64,000 nucleotides of DNA, taken from Notamacropus eugenii. Taxonomy: Eukaryota > Chordata > Mammalia > Diprotodontia > Macropodidae. Of this stretch, positions 11,505 to 23,962 are shown piece after piece. The stretch spans positions 88,580,110-88,644,109 of the forward strand of contig NC_092872.1 in NCBI RefSeq assembly GCF_028372415.1, given 5' to 3'. The position numbers and the translations under genes are program-made. A model generated the notes under the pieces. The model was not told where the DNA came from. It ran no database searches and was given only the letters and a program-made list of their open reading frames with translations. Numbering within the stretch: position 1 is the first letter of the stretch; each line of letters begins with the position of its first letter.

Positions 11505-11700
11505 TATGGCCCGGTATTGAATTTTGAGTTAGGGGACCTGAGTTTGAATACATGCTCTGGCATGAACCTGTGTAATCTTGGAGAAGTCAGTTGATCTCTT
11601 TGGGTTTCAGTTTTCTTCATCTGTAAAATGAAAGAGTTAGCCCTGATAACTTCAAAGAGCCTTTCTAACATTAGAGCTGTGATGGTTTTTATACGAAAAT
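11505..11700 (+). repeat. MIR3-type SINE
   Basis: 'ggggacctgagtttgaatacatgctctggca', 'gggtttcagttttcttcatctgtaaaatgaaag' and 'ttctaacattagagctgtgatgg' follow MIR3 order. Confidence 0.8.
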
Positions 11701-11799
11701 GAGCCTCTTGACTCATCTTCACTAAGTTATATTCACTATATCTTCTGAGCCACATAGCTGCCTAGGTCAAGTCTGTCTTCATAGCATGATAGGAAGATT

Positions 11800-11995
11800 G
11801 TTATTTGAATTCTTGCCCATTCTGGCTCCCATCTCCATTTCTAGCCCCATGTCAAATTACTCCTCTTTGTACACTCTCTGTTCTAGTCAGATAGACTTTC
11901 TAATTTCTCCCTGTACACAACATTTCATCTCCTGTTTATACAGCTTATATTCCTTCACTTCAAGCACTTTCTCATCCCCTTTGCCCCATAGAATC
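11800..11995 (+). repeat. L2 LINE 3' fragment
   Basis: 'tgtcaaattactcctctttgtacactctctgttctagtcagatagactttctaa' and the following C/T-rich sequence match the L2 ORF2 C-terminal coding strand. Divergent. Confidence 0.55.
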
Positions 11996-12750
11996 CATAG
12001 CTTTATTTATTTATTTTTTTGTGGATGTCAAAGTTACAACTTTTATTCCCCTCCAAGGAAGGAAAGGATATGGGAATGTCTAACCTGGATAGGCTTCCCT
12101 TTAGAAGCCTTGTCAAGCTGGGAAATGAATGCTGTAATGTTTCAACTTTCAGAGCTAGTGAGGTTCAGATTTATAGTCAGTGTATCTATACTATATCATG
12201 TGTGGTAGCATAGGATATCAAAGAAAGGGATTCTACAGGGCTGCCACCAGTTTCCATGAAAAATGATCTAGTTTCTTATATTGTCCAGGCAATATTCACA
12301 GCACTGAGGATGGCTATGGATATGCTCGTGTAGTTCTGAATAACAAAGTATAAAAGACTTTCCATATTAAAGGCAGAATAAAAACATTTATTCAGACACC
12401 AGAAAGCCAAATCCTCAAACAAGAAAGCCAGATCAGTCATAGTAGCCAAGAAATCAATACACATTAGCACAGCAGGGGACAAAGGCATTCCCAAGCCTTC
12501 CCTCCTCCTGTGACCTTCCCACAAACAAACACTCATGAGCCTTGCTGTGCCTGCCAATTTGCATCATCTCTCCTCTGCTTTAACTGCTCTCACTAAATTC
12601 CTCCAAGTTCTGTTCCACCCTTCCTATTCCACCGGTTCAGCAAGCACCTCCCACCACATGCAACTTAGTCTTCCAGGTGTTTTAAGCAGGTCACACGAGT
12701 CTATTAATGAATGGGAAAGATCTTTCCACTTAAATTGCCATGACATTTCT
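11996..12750. other. Unassigned sequence
   Basis: No gene recognised. The 12330-12750 stretch (…gacaccagaaagccaaatcctcaaac… to …ccaggtgttttaagcagg) has the compositional look of an interspersed repeat, but I found no paired copy, terminal repeats or coding remnant to support a family. Confidence 0.35.
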
Positions 12751-12753
12751 TTA

Positions 12754-12754
<1 letters not shown>

Positions 12755-12810
<56 letters not shown>
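12755..12810. repeat. (AC)n microsatellite
   Basis: Almost uninterrupted CA dinucleotides, about 27 units. Confidence 0.99.
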
Positions 12811-12812
<2 letters not shown>

Positions 12813-12954
12813 TCTCATCCTACTTGAGTCCTTTAATGCTGCAATTTCTTTAATATAGTTAAATTCTGGATGAGGAAACTCCTTCTAGTAAAGCAGACTA
12901 CACTTATATAGTTGATAGTCTTGGAGATTTGTTTGGAGCAACAAGTCTTTTTTT

Positions 12955-13480
12955 ATGATATATAAATTTATGTTGATATCATCTGTTTCTTACATCATCA
13001 TAGTTATCTCAGGTATACCTTCTCTTCTCCCTCCCAGAGAATCATTCCATATAACAAATAATATTTTTTATTGGGGAAAAATAATCAACATAACTGATTC
13101 ATACATTGAAAAAAATTTAAAATGTGTGCAATGTGTAACTCCTGTGGACTTTCTACCTCAATGAAGTTGAGATGGTGGGCAGGGAAAGTTGGAGTTGTCT
13201 GCCTATATGTCTTCATTTAATTCCTGCTTGATCTTTATCATTTTGCTACATTTACCTTTGATTTTTTCATGTGTAGTTCTTTCCATTCACATTGTAGTTA
13301 CTGCATATAATGCTTTCTTAATTCTGCTTATTTTACTCTGCATCAGCTCATGCAGATGTTTTCTTTTTCTCTGTATTAATCAAAAATGTAATTTTTTTCA
13401 CAGCACAATGATATTCCATTACATTCATGTACCACAATTTGTTAGCCATTTTCCAGTGAAGGGCATTTTATTTTGTTTCT
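12955..13480 (-). mobile_element. Old L1-like LINE, left part (outer element)
   Basis: Antisense L1 3' end: 'atatttttattggggaaaaataatcaacataactg', 'ttctgcttattttactctgcatcagctcatgcag', 'gatattccattacattcatgtaccacaatttgttagccattttcc'. It breaks off at about 13480 inside C-terminal ORF2 and resumes at about 18609. Confidence 0.8.
13464..13480. repeat. Degenerate target duplication of the inner L1, left copy
   Basis: 'cattttattttgtttct' corresponds to 'catctactttgttcct' at 18609-18624. Both lie at the equivalent point of the outer L1. Confidence 0.55.
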
Positions 13481-16400
13481 TTTTTCACTCAAGAATTTTT
13501 TTATTTAATTATTTGTTTTCAGTGTTATACAATCACTTCTATATATCTTAGATTTTTTCCCCTCTCTTCCTCTTCTTCCCCCCTCCCTCCCTGAGATGCT
13601 GTATAGTCTTATATACATTCTACACATACATTCCTATTAAATACATTTTCACCTTAGTCATATGGCATAGAAAAATTAAATGAATGTGAGAAACCATAAA
13701 ACAAAACATAACATAATGCAAAAGAAAATGGTCTGCTTCATTCTGTGATCCAATTCCATAGTTCTTTCTCTGGATGTGGAAGGCATTTTGTCTCAAAAAT
13801 CCATTGGGAATTTTTTAAGTCCTTGCATTGTTATGAAGTACTAAGTCTACCAGAAAAACTCCTTGCACAGCTGTGGTTGTTGCTGTGAACAAAGTTCTCC
13901 TGGTTCTGCTCCTTTCATTCAGCATCAGTTCATATAAGATCTCCCAGGCTTCTCTGAAAGCTTCCTGTTCATCATTTCTTATAGCACAATAGTATTCCTT
14001 TACATTCATATACAACAATTTGATCAGCCATTCCCCAATTCATGGACATCCCCTTGATTTCCAGTTTTTGGCCACCACAAAGAGAGTTGCTATAAATATT
14101 TTTGTACATGTGGCACCGTTTCCCATTTTTATGATCACTTTGGGATACAGTCCTAGAAGTAATATTGCTAGGTCAAAGGGTATGCATATTTTTGTAGCCC
14201 TTTGGGCATAGTTCCAAATTGCTTTTCAGAATGATTGGATCACAGCTCCACCAATAATGAATTAGTGTTCCAACTCTCCCACATCTTCTCCAACATTTAT
14301 CATCTTCCTGTTTTGTCATGTTAGCCAATCTGATAGGTATGAAGTGGTACCTCAAAGTTGTTTTGATTTGCATCTCTCTAATCAATAATGATTTAGAGCA
14401 TTTTTTCATATGACTATAGATAGCTTTAATTTCTTTCTCTGAAAACTACCTGTTCATATACTTTGACCATTTATCAGTGGGGGACTGACTTGTATTCTTA
14501 TACATTTGACTCAGTTCTGTATATATTTTAGAAATGAGGCCTTTATCACAGACACTAGTGGCAAAAATTCTTTCCCAGTTTTCTGCTTCCCTCCTAATCT
14601 TGGTTGCATTGAGTTTGTTTGTGCAAAAACTTCTCAATTTAATGTAATCAAAATCATCCATTTTGCACTTCATAATGTTCTCTGTCTCATGTTTGGTCAA
14701 AAAGTTCTCCATTCTCCATAAATCTGACAAATACGCTATTCCTTAATCCTCTAAGTTGTTTATGATATGAAGCTTTATACCTAGATCATGTATCCATATG
14801 GACTTCATTCTTGCATATGGTGTCAGACACTGGCCTACACCCAGTTTCTACCACACTGTTATCCAGTTTTCACAGCAATTTTTGTCAGACAGTGAGTTCT
14901 TATACCAGAAACTGGAGTCCATGGGTTTATCAAACAGTAGGCTGCTATCTTCATTGACTACAATGTCTTGAGTACGTAACTTATTCCACTGGTCTACCCC
15001 TCTCTTTCTTAGTCACTACCAAGTAGTTTTGATGATTGCTGCTTTATAACACATTTTGAGATCTGATACAACTATGCCACATTCCCTAGCATTTCTTTTC
15101 ATTAGTTCCCTTGATATTCTGGACCTTTTGTTCTTCTAGACAAATTTCAATATTTCTTCTTGCTCTAGAAAATAATTGTGTGGTAGTTTGATCAGTATGG
15201 CACTGAGTAAGTAAATTAATTTAGGTAGAATTATCATTTTTATTATATTGACTCAGCTCCCCTCCCTCCCCACGATGAGCAATGAATGTTTTTCATATAG
15301 GTGTTCAAAGATATAAAACTTCCCCTGAGAGTGTTTTTGCAGTATCCTATAAGATTTGGTATGCTGTCTCATTATTGTCATGCTCTTGAATAAAGTTGTT
15401 AATTGTTTCTATGAATTGTTGTTTAACCCACTTGTTCTTTAGGATTAGATTATTTAATTTCCAATTAATTTTTGGTTTATCTATCATAGCCTTTGACTAC
15501 ATGTAATTTTTTTGCATTATGATCTGAGAAGTATTCATTGACTCTCTCTGCCTTTCTACACTGAATTGTGAGATTTTTATGGCCAAGTACATGGTCAGTT
15601 TTTGTATATGCACCATGCACTACTGAGAAAAAAGGTAAATTCATTTCTATCCCCCTTCAATTTTCTCCAGAGATCTATCATATCTACATTATCCAGAGTT
15701 TCATTCACCTCCTTAACCTCTTGTTTATTTTGGGATTAGATTCATCAAGTTCAAAGAGGGGGAGTTTGAGGTCCCCCACTTGTATAATTTTGCTATCTAT
15801 TTCTTCCTATAACTCCCTTAACTTCTCTTCTAAAAATTTGGATGCTATACCACTTGGAGTATATATATTTAGTAATGATATTGCTTCATTGTCTATGGAG
15901 CCTTTCAGCAGGAAATAATTTCCTTCCTTATCTCTTTTGTTTAGATCTATTTCTACTTTGCTTTGCCTGAGATTAGGATTGCTACCCCTGCTTTTTTACA
16001 TCAGCTGAAGCACAATGTATTCTGCTCCAGCCTTTTACCTTTACCTTGTATGTATGCCCCCATTTCAAATGTGTTTCTTGTTAACAATATATTGTTGGAT
16101 TATGGTTTTTAATACATTCTGCTATCTGTCTCTGTTTTATGGGAAGAATTCATCCCATTCACATTCACAGTTATGATTACTATCTGTGTCTTTCCCTCCA
16201 TCCTCTTTTTCCCATTTATGCTTTTAGTTCTCCCTTTCCCTTCACAATAGTTTTAATTTTTGACCACCGCTTCCCTTAGTCTTCCCTCCTTTCTTTCAAC
16301 CCCTCTCCTTTAATCCCCTTTCCCCTTACTACTTCTTCCCTCCCTTTTAACCTCCCCTCCCTTTTCTTTCCCCTTCCTCTCCTACTACCTGTTGAGCTAA

Positions 16401-18608
16401 TTATATTTCTATACTTATCTGTTTGTTGTTTCCTCCTTGAACCAAATCAGATGGGAGTCAATTTCAAACAATGCTCATCTCCCTCCCCTCTTTCCCTCTA
16501 CTGTAATATATTTTTGTTCCTCTCCGTGATGTGATTTACCTTTTCTGCCTCCTCCTTTTCTTGTTTCCCATCCCAGTCCTTTCGCACCTTTAAATCACAT
16601 TTTTATCATCACATCCTTTACCTTATAACCTATCCCTCTATCTATGTATATAGCTTTTATATATCATAATAAATATACAGTTGTCAAGATTAACAAATAT
16701 CATCTTCTCTTATAGGAATGTAAACAGTTTGCCCATATTGAATAACAAGTTTTTTCCCCTGTTTACCTTTTTATACCTCTCTTGAGTCCTATGTTTCAAG
16801 ATAAAATTTTCTGCTGAGTTCTGGCCTTTTTATCAGGAAGGTCTGAAAACCCCTTATTTCATTGAATGTCAATCTACTTGCCTGAAATATTATGCTCAAC
16901 TTTGCTAGGTAATTGATCCTTGCTTGTAGTCCCACTCCTTTGCCTTATGGAATATCATATTCCAATCCTTTGATCTTTTTATGTAGAAGCTGTTGGGTCC
17001 TGTGTGATCCTGACTGTAGCTCCTCAGTATTTGAAACGCTTCTTTCTTTCTGCCTGCAGTGTTTTTTCCTTCACTTGGTGGTTCTTGAATTTGGCACTGA
17101 TATCCCTTGTCATTTTTGGTTTGGGATCCCTTTCAGGAGCTGAACACTGGATTCTTTCAATGACTATTTTGCCCTCTGCATCTAGGACTTGTGGGCAGTT
17201 TTCCTTGATGGTTTCTTGGAAGATATTGTCTAGGCTTTTTTTCATCATGGCTTTCTGGTAGATGAATAGTTCTTAGATTTTCTCTCCTGGGTCTATTTTC
17301 CAGGTCAGTTGTTTTTCCAATGAGATATCTAACATTTTCTTCTATCTTTTCATTCTTTAGATTCTGTTTGAATGATTTTTGATGTCTCATAGAGACTTTA
17401 GCTTCTACTCACCTGTTTCTAATTTTTATCAAATTGTTTTCTTCAGTTAACTTTTGCATCTCCTTTTCCATCTGTCCAGTTGTTCCTTTTAAGGAGTTAT
17501 TTTCTCCAGTTAGGTTTTGTACTTCCTTTTCCATTTGTCTAATTTTCCTTTTTAAGGAGCAGTTCTCTTCAGTGAATTTTTTTCATATTTTTAAAATCAC
17601 TGGCCAGTTTTTCTTCTGTTTCTCTAATTTGGCTTTTAAAATCCTACCTGAGCTGTTCCAAGAATGCATTTTGATCTTGAGACCAGTTCATATACACTTC
17701 TGAAGTTTCATATGGGAGTGCAGTCTCAATGCTGACCTCTTTGGTATTCATGTTTTTGTCCTTGCCTTGTGGTCTTTTCTGCTTTGCTTCTTACTCATGA
17801 TGATCACCCTTTTCCTGGCTTTTGAAGTAGGTCTCTGCTTCTCCAGCACATGGGCGCTGTCCCACAGTTCTTGTGCCTTGATCTTGAGGCTTCATATGTT
17901 GTGGCCTCCAGTTCTTTCAGCTGGAAGTTAAAGTTCTGCAGCTCACTTGGTGCTGAGCTGGTTGGTGTTTGAAAGCAGAGGCCAGGTGAGGTCTTTCTAG
18001 GTTTCCTGGAGTTACCCTGGAGCTAGCTGCATTAAGTGTGGGGGAAGGGTGGTCTGGGCATAGGAGGTCTCCTCTCCTGAGCTAGAACATAGACATCCTC
18101 AGTGATTGGTGAACTCCTCTGCACTAGTGTCTTCCCAATTCCCCTGGGGTGTTGAGGCATGCCTGGGGTCCTGATGTTGGTGGTTGTGTGCTCCATCCTG
18201 CTGTTGCTCAGAATCTCCTCTTGGGTTGCTGAGATGGGGTTGTGTGGGACAGCTCTGGTCCTGCACTGGTCCCCTTCAGTCAAAGGGAATCCTCCTTAGT
18301 GATTTTCCTAGCCTCATGGGCTAAGATAGTTAACCCCTCCCCTGATCCCACTGTTCCAGGATTTTTTCCTGGGGAGATATTCTCTGGGCTTTTCAAGGTC
18401 AACAAGGGGAGGGAGATAGCAGTTACCAATAACTCTGCCATCTTGACTCCTCAAAGTTCAAGTACGTGACTTATAGTCATTTAATATGTGGGCTGATAGT
18501 CTCAAGTATGGCTGCTACAATTACCTGGGCTTCTGTGCTTCTCTCTCCCTTGGTTCCACTGGACTCCCATCCTGAGCTTACATATTGGAAAATTCTCAGT
18601 GTGTCTTC
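13481..18608 (-). mobile_element. L1, nearly full length but internally deleted (inner element)
   Basis: Antisense L1 of the same lineage as the intact copy at 28524-35480. Order on the plus strand is T-rich tail and 3'UTR (13481-13850), ORF2 C-terminus (to about 15295), ORF2 N-terminus with endonuclease (15300-16180), inter-ORF pyrimidine-rich spacer (16180-16800), ORF1 (about 16800-17800) and 5'UTR (to about 18608). At about 15295-15302 the sequence jumps from the equivalent of 30355 to that of 31840 in the intact copy, so about 1.5 kb of ORF2 including the RT core is missing. Frames carry several stops. CpGs in the 5'UTR are largely lost, consistent with greater age. Confidence 0.9.
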
Positions 18609-18723
18609 CATCTACTTTGTTCCTAATTTGCAATCACAAAAATTGGTACTATAAATATTTTGTCATATACTGTATGAAGACTATCTTCTCTTACTATTAT
18701 ACTATACACACACACACACACAC

Positions 18724-18770
<47 letters not shown>

Positions 18771-19062
18771 GTATACACATATATATATGTATTTCCAAAT
18801 TTTTTTCCCCAAAATGGTTGTACCACTTTGCAGCTCTTCTAGCAATCTATTAGTTTGCCTATTATTCTACAACCCCTTCAAAACTGTCTCTTGCCATTGT
18901 TTTTCTTTTCTTTTTCTTACCAATTTCCAGAGTGTGTGAGGTGAAACTTCAGGTTTGTTTTGGTTTGAAATTCTTTTATTCATGATTTACAGTATCTTTC
19001 ATGTAGTTGTGAATACTTTGGAATTCTTCCTTTGATAACTGTTTGCTTATAAAGGCCATTTA
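18609..19062 (-). mobile_element. Old L1-like LINE, right part (outer element)
   Basis: It resumes the outer L1 with 'ctactttgttcctaatttgcaatcacaaaaattggtactataaatatttt', then 'caaaatggttgtaccactttgcagctcttc' and 'gtgaggtgaaacttcagg'. A CA/TA microsatellite replaces part of the expected sequence. Confidence 0.8.
18705..18790. repeat. (CA)n followed by (TA)n microsatellite
   Basis: CA repeat at 18705-18762 with one CG interruption, then alternating TA sequence to about 18790. It lies within the old L1. Confidence 0.98.
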
Positions 19063-19064
19063 TT

Positions 19065-19178
19065 GGGTAAATGACTTGCTTAGGGTCACACTGTTAATAT
19101 GTCTCAGAAGCAGACTTGATCTCAGGTCTTTGGTCCTCTTGATGCCAAATCTATCTACTACACCACACTGACTTTTTA
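19065..19178 (-). repeat. MIR-type SINE
   Basis: 'ttgcttagggtcacactgttaatatgtctcagaagcagacttgatctcaggtct' is the reverse complement of the MIR core and head. Confidence 0.7.
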
Positions 19179-19724
19179 CATTATATAAGCTTTGTACTTA
19201 TCTGTGTACTTACACTCTGGGAATCAGATAAGTGGGTTAGATCAGTCAGACTGTTGAAGGAACTTGCCTAGAGGGAGAAACCTGAAACTTAGAGATCCTC
19301 CAGTTCATCTTAAATTACAAAATCACTTTAATCATCAAGGTGAGGGAGAGGGCAACCTGGTTCAATGAAAATATCCTTAGAAAATGTTTTCACCCAAGTG
19401 TACTGCCTTTTTCATTATGTTCCATTGCTTTGGTAGGAGCTCAATCATGAAATCAAAACATCCCATTACTTCTGTATATTTGTGTATAGTATGTGTTGTT
19501 TTGAATATTTGATTGACAGTATGGGATGACTTTTGTAACTGTCACTTTGGGTTAGTCTGACATTTTTCCTTGAATGATTTTCATCTTGCCTTTTTTTCAG
19601 GTCTACCTACAAAGAGACCTCTTTAAGCCCAGGACACATTTGTACCTCTAGTTAGCTGAAATTAAAATTTAAGCACATTACATAGCAACCACTAAAGAAG
19701 ATTCTTTGTGCACCCTTTACCTTT
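19179..19724. other. No recognisable feature
   Basis: 'tgccttttttttcag' near 19590-19601 resembles a splice acceptor, but the following sequence meets stops quickly and shows no protein similarity. Confidence 0.4.
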
Positions 19725-19850
19725 ACCTTTCTCAGTTTGCAGATGAGCAAACTGGAAGGTCAGAGAAGTGGAATGATTTGCTTAAGGTCGCATAACCATT
19801 TAGCTGTAGAGGCTGGGAATAGAATCTCTCCCAAGCCCCAGTCATGTGTT
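19725..19850 (-). repeat. MIR-type SINE
   Basis: 'ttgcagatgagcaaactggaaggtcagagaagtggaatgatttgcttaaggtcgcata' is the reverse complement of the MIR core. Confidence 0.8.
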
Positions 19851-21479
19851 TTTTTCCCCTTATTATATGGTCTACCCACTCCCTAAGCTGTTGTTAGTCA
19901 CAAAAACTTTAGCTCAAATTAGGCCATCAGATTTTCAGGTAAAGAAAGGGGCCCAGAACAAAGACATTTTGAAGAGGGGAACTGATAGAGAATGAGGCCC
20001 AAGATTTAAGAGACAATCCCAACGTAATGGATAGAGAGCTGTCAGAAAGTCTTCTTTCTAGACCACTCTTGTCTTCATTCAATCTATCAGTGCTGTAGGG
20101 ACTAGGCAACTCTAAGAGTGTAAGCTGTGGGACAAGTTATCATTTGCATCAATGCCTATACCATTTAAATCCTTTTGAAGACTAAAGGGTAAATAATGAG
20201 ACTCTCTGGCAGCTAGTTAGTGCTCTAGACATTCTGGGGGTCAGAAAAGGGAAATCAGCTAGAGTACAGACAGCCCCATCTGTCCATGAGGGCAGTCTTG
20301 CTGCATGCCCACCAGATCCTTTACCATTTCTGCCTTCTTTCCAGAAGCAGCAGATCACTTATTAGACTTGCCTTGAGAGCTCCAGCAAGAGACTGTACCC
20401 TCTTGAATCTCAGAAACATTGAGAATAAATACAGATTGTTTTCTATTGAACATACGGCCAACAGTTCTATAGATTAGAATAAGTGATAGGGCCAGCTTTT
20501 CCTGGATCTTCAGGGGGCATGGATTGAATTCAATTCTGCTGGAACATAATTATTTCTGAAACAGCACAAGGATGTCAGTCCCTAGAACAGAACTGTGGTT
20601 CTTTTCTAAGGGCTTGGGGAAGATTAAGGAGAAGCAATTCTGCTATTATGAAGTCACACTCTCCTGGCCCCAATTCTATCTTGCTGGGAATCCTTAGGGG
20701 GCTCTCAGAAAGTGGCAAGCTGTCCCTTATCTTTAAGGAAACAGAACTGGGGAAGCTCTGGGGCTGCCAAATTTTTAGAAATTATCTCCCCACCTCCAGC
20801 TTCAGGTTAATCGGATACTTCTATTTCCAGGCTTAAAATGAAAACTGGCTTGTTTGGAAGGACTCAGGTTGCCCTGATTAAAATATTTCTTTCTGAAAAA
20901 AAAAAAGGCTGTTGCTGAAGATTTGGGACTATTTTTTAAAATCTTTTCAATCTGGCATAACACTATACAGCCTTTTACAAGGTACTTTCATCAGTTGCTA
21001 TTTTATTAATAGGGATGGATCATTGTCAGAACTTGATTGGGAGCGGTTGTATTAGAAAAATTTGTGTCTGCTTTAATCAATTTGATTTGGAGAAGACCTA
21101 ATATTATATGAATGTCTTGCAATGAAACTTACTTGTTACTGATTTTATTTTGTTCTACTATACCACTATTTTGTTTGAGGATTTTGCGCAGTGTAAAATG
21201 ACATGATCATAGATTGCTATGGTTTAGGCTGTATATGTACAGTAAAAAACTATGGGTTGTGAATGTTTGAGGAAATTTCTATGAAAAAAAAGAGAGATGT
21301 AGAAGAACATATAACAAGGTTAATATGCATGCCCCAGGTCTTTTAAGATTTGTGTATAAATTTCCATTTAGCTTATGCAGAAATAAAATAATTTAAAAGA
21401 AAAAATTTCTTTCTGGAGGTTATTTGTGGAGAAAATATTTATACATAATAATATAGTTGATGCTGCTGATGATAAAATT
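19851..21479. other. No recognisable gene or repeat
   Basis: About 1.6 kb. The 20880-21400 part is AT-rich, lacks repeat landmarks and could be a conserved non-coding element, which I cannot test here. No coding signal. Confidence 0.4.
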
Positions 21480-21685
21480 GATCTGTCTGTATACAGCTCA
21501 AATCTCTTTCATATGCATTTTCTCATTTGATCCTTAATACAATAGAGGCAGTATCAGATGAGTCAATTGCAATAAAATGTTGAGTACCTTACCTCAAGTT
21601 AAACAGCTAGTTAGGGACTAAATTAGCAATAAAATCCTGGCATCATAACCCCTGGCCCAGTGTTCTTTCCCTATACTGAAGTTAT
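21480..21685 (-). repeat. MIR-type SINE
   Basis: 'attttctcatttgatccttaatacaatagaggcagtatcagatgagtcaat', then 'caagttaaacagctagttagggacta', is the reverse complement of MIR in order. Confidence 0.7.
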
Positions 21686-22004
21686 AATAGACAGCCTTCT
21701 GAAATGTACAAAAAATATTTTTTATACTTTAAATCTGGGTTTTCCATTGACGTCCAACATTAGGTCAAATCTTTATTTCTAATGGAATTTCTTAATTTTT
21801 TTCCATGATGTCTGTTGACTGGCTAAAGGCTCCCAGTTTCTGTTCCAAATTGTGGATTCCACTCCCTATGTCTTCCTTCACCTCTTTTATTAGACCTTCT
21901 TAACCACTTTGAGCCTTCTTATGTCATTCTTATTTTCTAGTATTTAGTTTTTAGTTACAGTAGAATTGTTTTAGAATTATTATAATTATATATGATATTT
22001 ATCA

Positions 22005-22530
22005 GTCTTGTACACAGCTACCAATTTTTCTTCCCAAAGCACAGATCTGATCATGTCATTCTTAAGTTTTAGAAGCTCTTTCCTGGAGGATAAAATGCAA
22101 GCTACTCTGCTTGTCTTTGAAAGCCCCTTATACGTACATTTCTAGCCTTATATGTCACTTGATCTTCATGACCTCTGTGGTTCAGCCAAACCAGCCTTCT
22201 TGCTCTTCCTTGTACATAGCACTTCATCTTTCATCTCTGTTCCTTCTCCTTCCCTAGTCCTCCACACCAGGAATGCACTCACTGCCTTCTCAACTCTGCC
22301 TCTTAGAATTTTTAGGTTCCCTTGAATCTCAGATCAAGTATTGTCTTCCATATGTGTCCCTTCCTGATACTCCAGTTACTGGAGCCCTCCCTTCAGCACC
22401 ACCTCATATCCATTTTAAATCCACTTACCTATGTGCATATTGTACTCTGCTGACTAAATTATAAGCTTTTTGAAAGTAAAGACTATTTTTACTTTTGCAT
22501 TTCTATCCTTAGAGTCTAACATGATGCTCA
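22005..22530 (+). repeat. L2 LINE 3' end
   Basis: 'cacagatctgatcatgtcattcttaagttttagaagctc' through 'tcctccacaccaggaatgcactcact' and 'gtctaacatgatgctcacc' follows the L2 ORF2 C-terminus and 3'UTR. Confidence 0.85.
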
Positions 22531-22559
22531 CCGGAAACAGATGTTGGCCAGGCATCTCA

Positions 22560-22985
22560 AATGTCAAAGATATATTTACCTAAGAGAATATTTTGCAAAG
22601 AACTAGCACGAGGCAAGTGATCACATGGAGGTCAGAAGAAGTACTACAAAAACACTTTCAAGGTCTCTCTGAAGAGTCAAGTATGAATTGTGAGATAGGG
22701 GAGCTGCTGGCTAGAGCCACTCAGCATGGCATGCCCACATCAAAGACTGTACTGGACTCTTTGAGCAAAGCAGAATTTCAGTAGCACAAAGGAAACATGA
22801 GATGTGAAATGTAGAGACATCTATTTCCCAAATATTTCAACAAACTGTGCCCAACTTGTGGTAGGACTCTTCTGAGCTGATATTGGCCTTATCAGTCACA
22901 GCTGAACTACTGCACCTTGACCCCAACATTGGGATGTCATTAATTCTCTTCAAGTATAAAGGAAAAACAATAACAGCTTACCAAG
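22560..22985 (+). mobile_element. LINE C-terminal fragment with zinc-knuckle motif (RTE-like/unassigned)
   Basis: A frame-broken remnant encoding LARGKRSHGGQKKYYKNTFK, then CPTCGRTLLS and ISHS. This resembles the C-terminus of non-LTR elements that end in a 'GRxxRGxxKKRYKD… CPxCGRxxxxxIGLxSHxR' zinc-binding segment. The tail (…gatgtcattaattctcttcaagtataaagg) resembles the tail of the SINE at 26885-27135. Clade assignment is uncertain. Confidence 0.6.
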
Positions 22986-23440
22986 TGTCTGCCGGTTCAA
23001 TGATTGATTGACTGCCCAGACCACTTGACTTGACTTGACTCAGTGATACTTTCATCTTTCAGAAGGGAAGAGGGACAAAACAGTGGAAATTCTACTCCTG
23101 ATCTATTACCTTCCCTGCTCAAAAATTTCCTTTGTATTTATTTTGCAAAATATTTGTGCATGCTCATGTATTCCCTCTGCTCTTAGGTTCTGATTTTTTT
23201 TCTCTCTTTAGTCAGAGTATATGTTGTCTCTTCAACACCCGTTTGAAGGTCAAGACTATCTCATTTTCATCCTTACATCGGCAGAGCCTAGCATGAAAAC
23301 CTCCTCATTTCATTTCCACCTGCTACAATTCCTAACTTCTTATAAAGCTCAGTTCCAACTTAACTTCTTGAGCAGGAAGCTGAGACTGGTTACCCTCAGT
23401 TTGCTAGTGTCGTCTTTTTTTAAATAAGTTTTTTTTTGGT
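22986..23440. other. No recognisable feature
   Basis: Short direct repeat 'cttgacttgactt' near 23025-23038. Otherwise nothing nameable. Confidence 0.4.
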
Positions 23441-23444
23441 ACTT

Positions 23445-23622
23445 TTTGCTCTCTTTCTCTGTCTCTCCCTCCTCTGTCTTTCTCTATCTCTCTGTTTCTC
23501 TCTCTCTCTCCCTCCCTCCCTTTCTCTCCCTCCTTCCCTCTCTCTCTTCCTCTCTCCCCCTTTCTCTCTCTCCCTCCCTCTCTTTCTCTTTCTCTCTGTC
23601 TCTCTGTCTCTGTCTCTGTCTG

Positions 23623-23653
<31 letters not shown>

Positions 23654-23697
23654 TTCTCTCTCTCTGTGTCTCTCTCTCTCTTTCTTTCCTCTCTCTT
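23445..23697. repeat. Pyrimidine-rich (TCTC/TCTG/CCCT)n low-complexity tract
   Basis: About 250 bases of imperfect C/T repeats with interspersed TCTG units. Long 'reading frames' of S/L or R/E on both strands here are artefacts of the repeat. Confidence 0.98.
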
Positions 23698-23869
23698 AAA
23701 CATTTCTGTGGAGACTCTCCTGTGAAAATTTCTTCTCTTTCAACTCTTTTGATTGTTGTTCATTTGTTTCATTTGACTCTTTTCTTTCTGTTTTCGATGT
23801 AGTGGGGGGGGGTGTATGTGTGAGAGTTGCTGCTTTTAGCTGTTACCTTTCACTCCACTCTTTTTCCCC

Positions 23870-23962
23870 CAAGATTTCCCCTCTCTAGATCTTACTTTCC
23901 TTATCTGTAAAATGACAGAACTGGACTACATGATCTCTAATATTCTGTGACTCAATGAAGTT
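23870..23962 (+). repeat. MIR3 3' part
   Basis: 'cttactttccttatctgtaaaatgacagaactggactacatgatctctaatattctgtgac' is the MIR3 core and tail. Confidence 0.8.

Noticed and set aside
12330-12750. Possible solo LTR of an endogenous retrovirus
   Set aside because: The sequence gave a vague impression of an LTR, but I see no second copy, no terminal TG…CA with duplications and no internal remnant. It is left as unassigned.
17004-17703. Independent small genes
   Set aside because: These frames lie in the antisense or sense of ORF1 of the internally deleted L1.
18623-18853. Small Cys/Val or His/Thr-rich proteins
   Set aside because: They are translations of a CA microsatellite, as at 12535-12858.
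23404-23802. Arg/Glu-rich and Ser/Leu-rich open frames
   Set aside because: They are translations of a C/T simple repeat. The same applies to frames at 46242-46654, 53030-53294 and 58283-58606.
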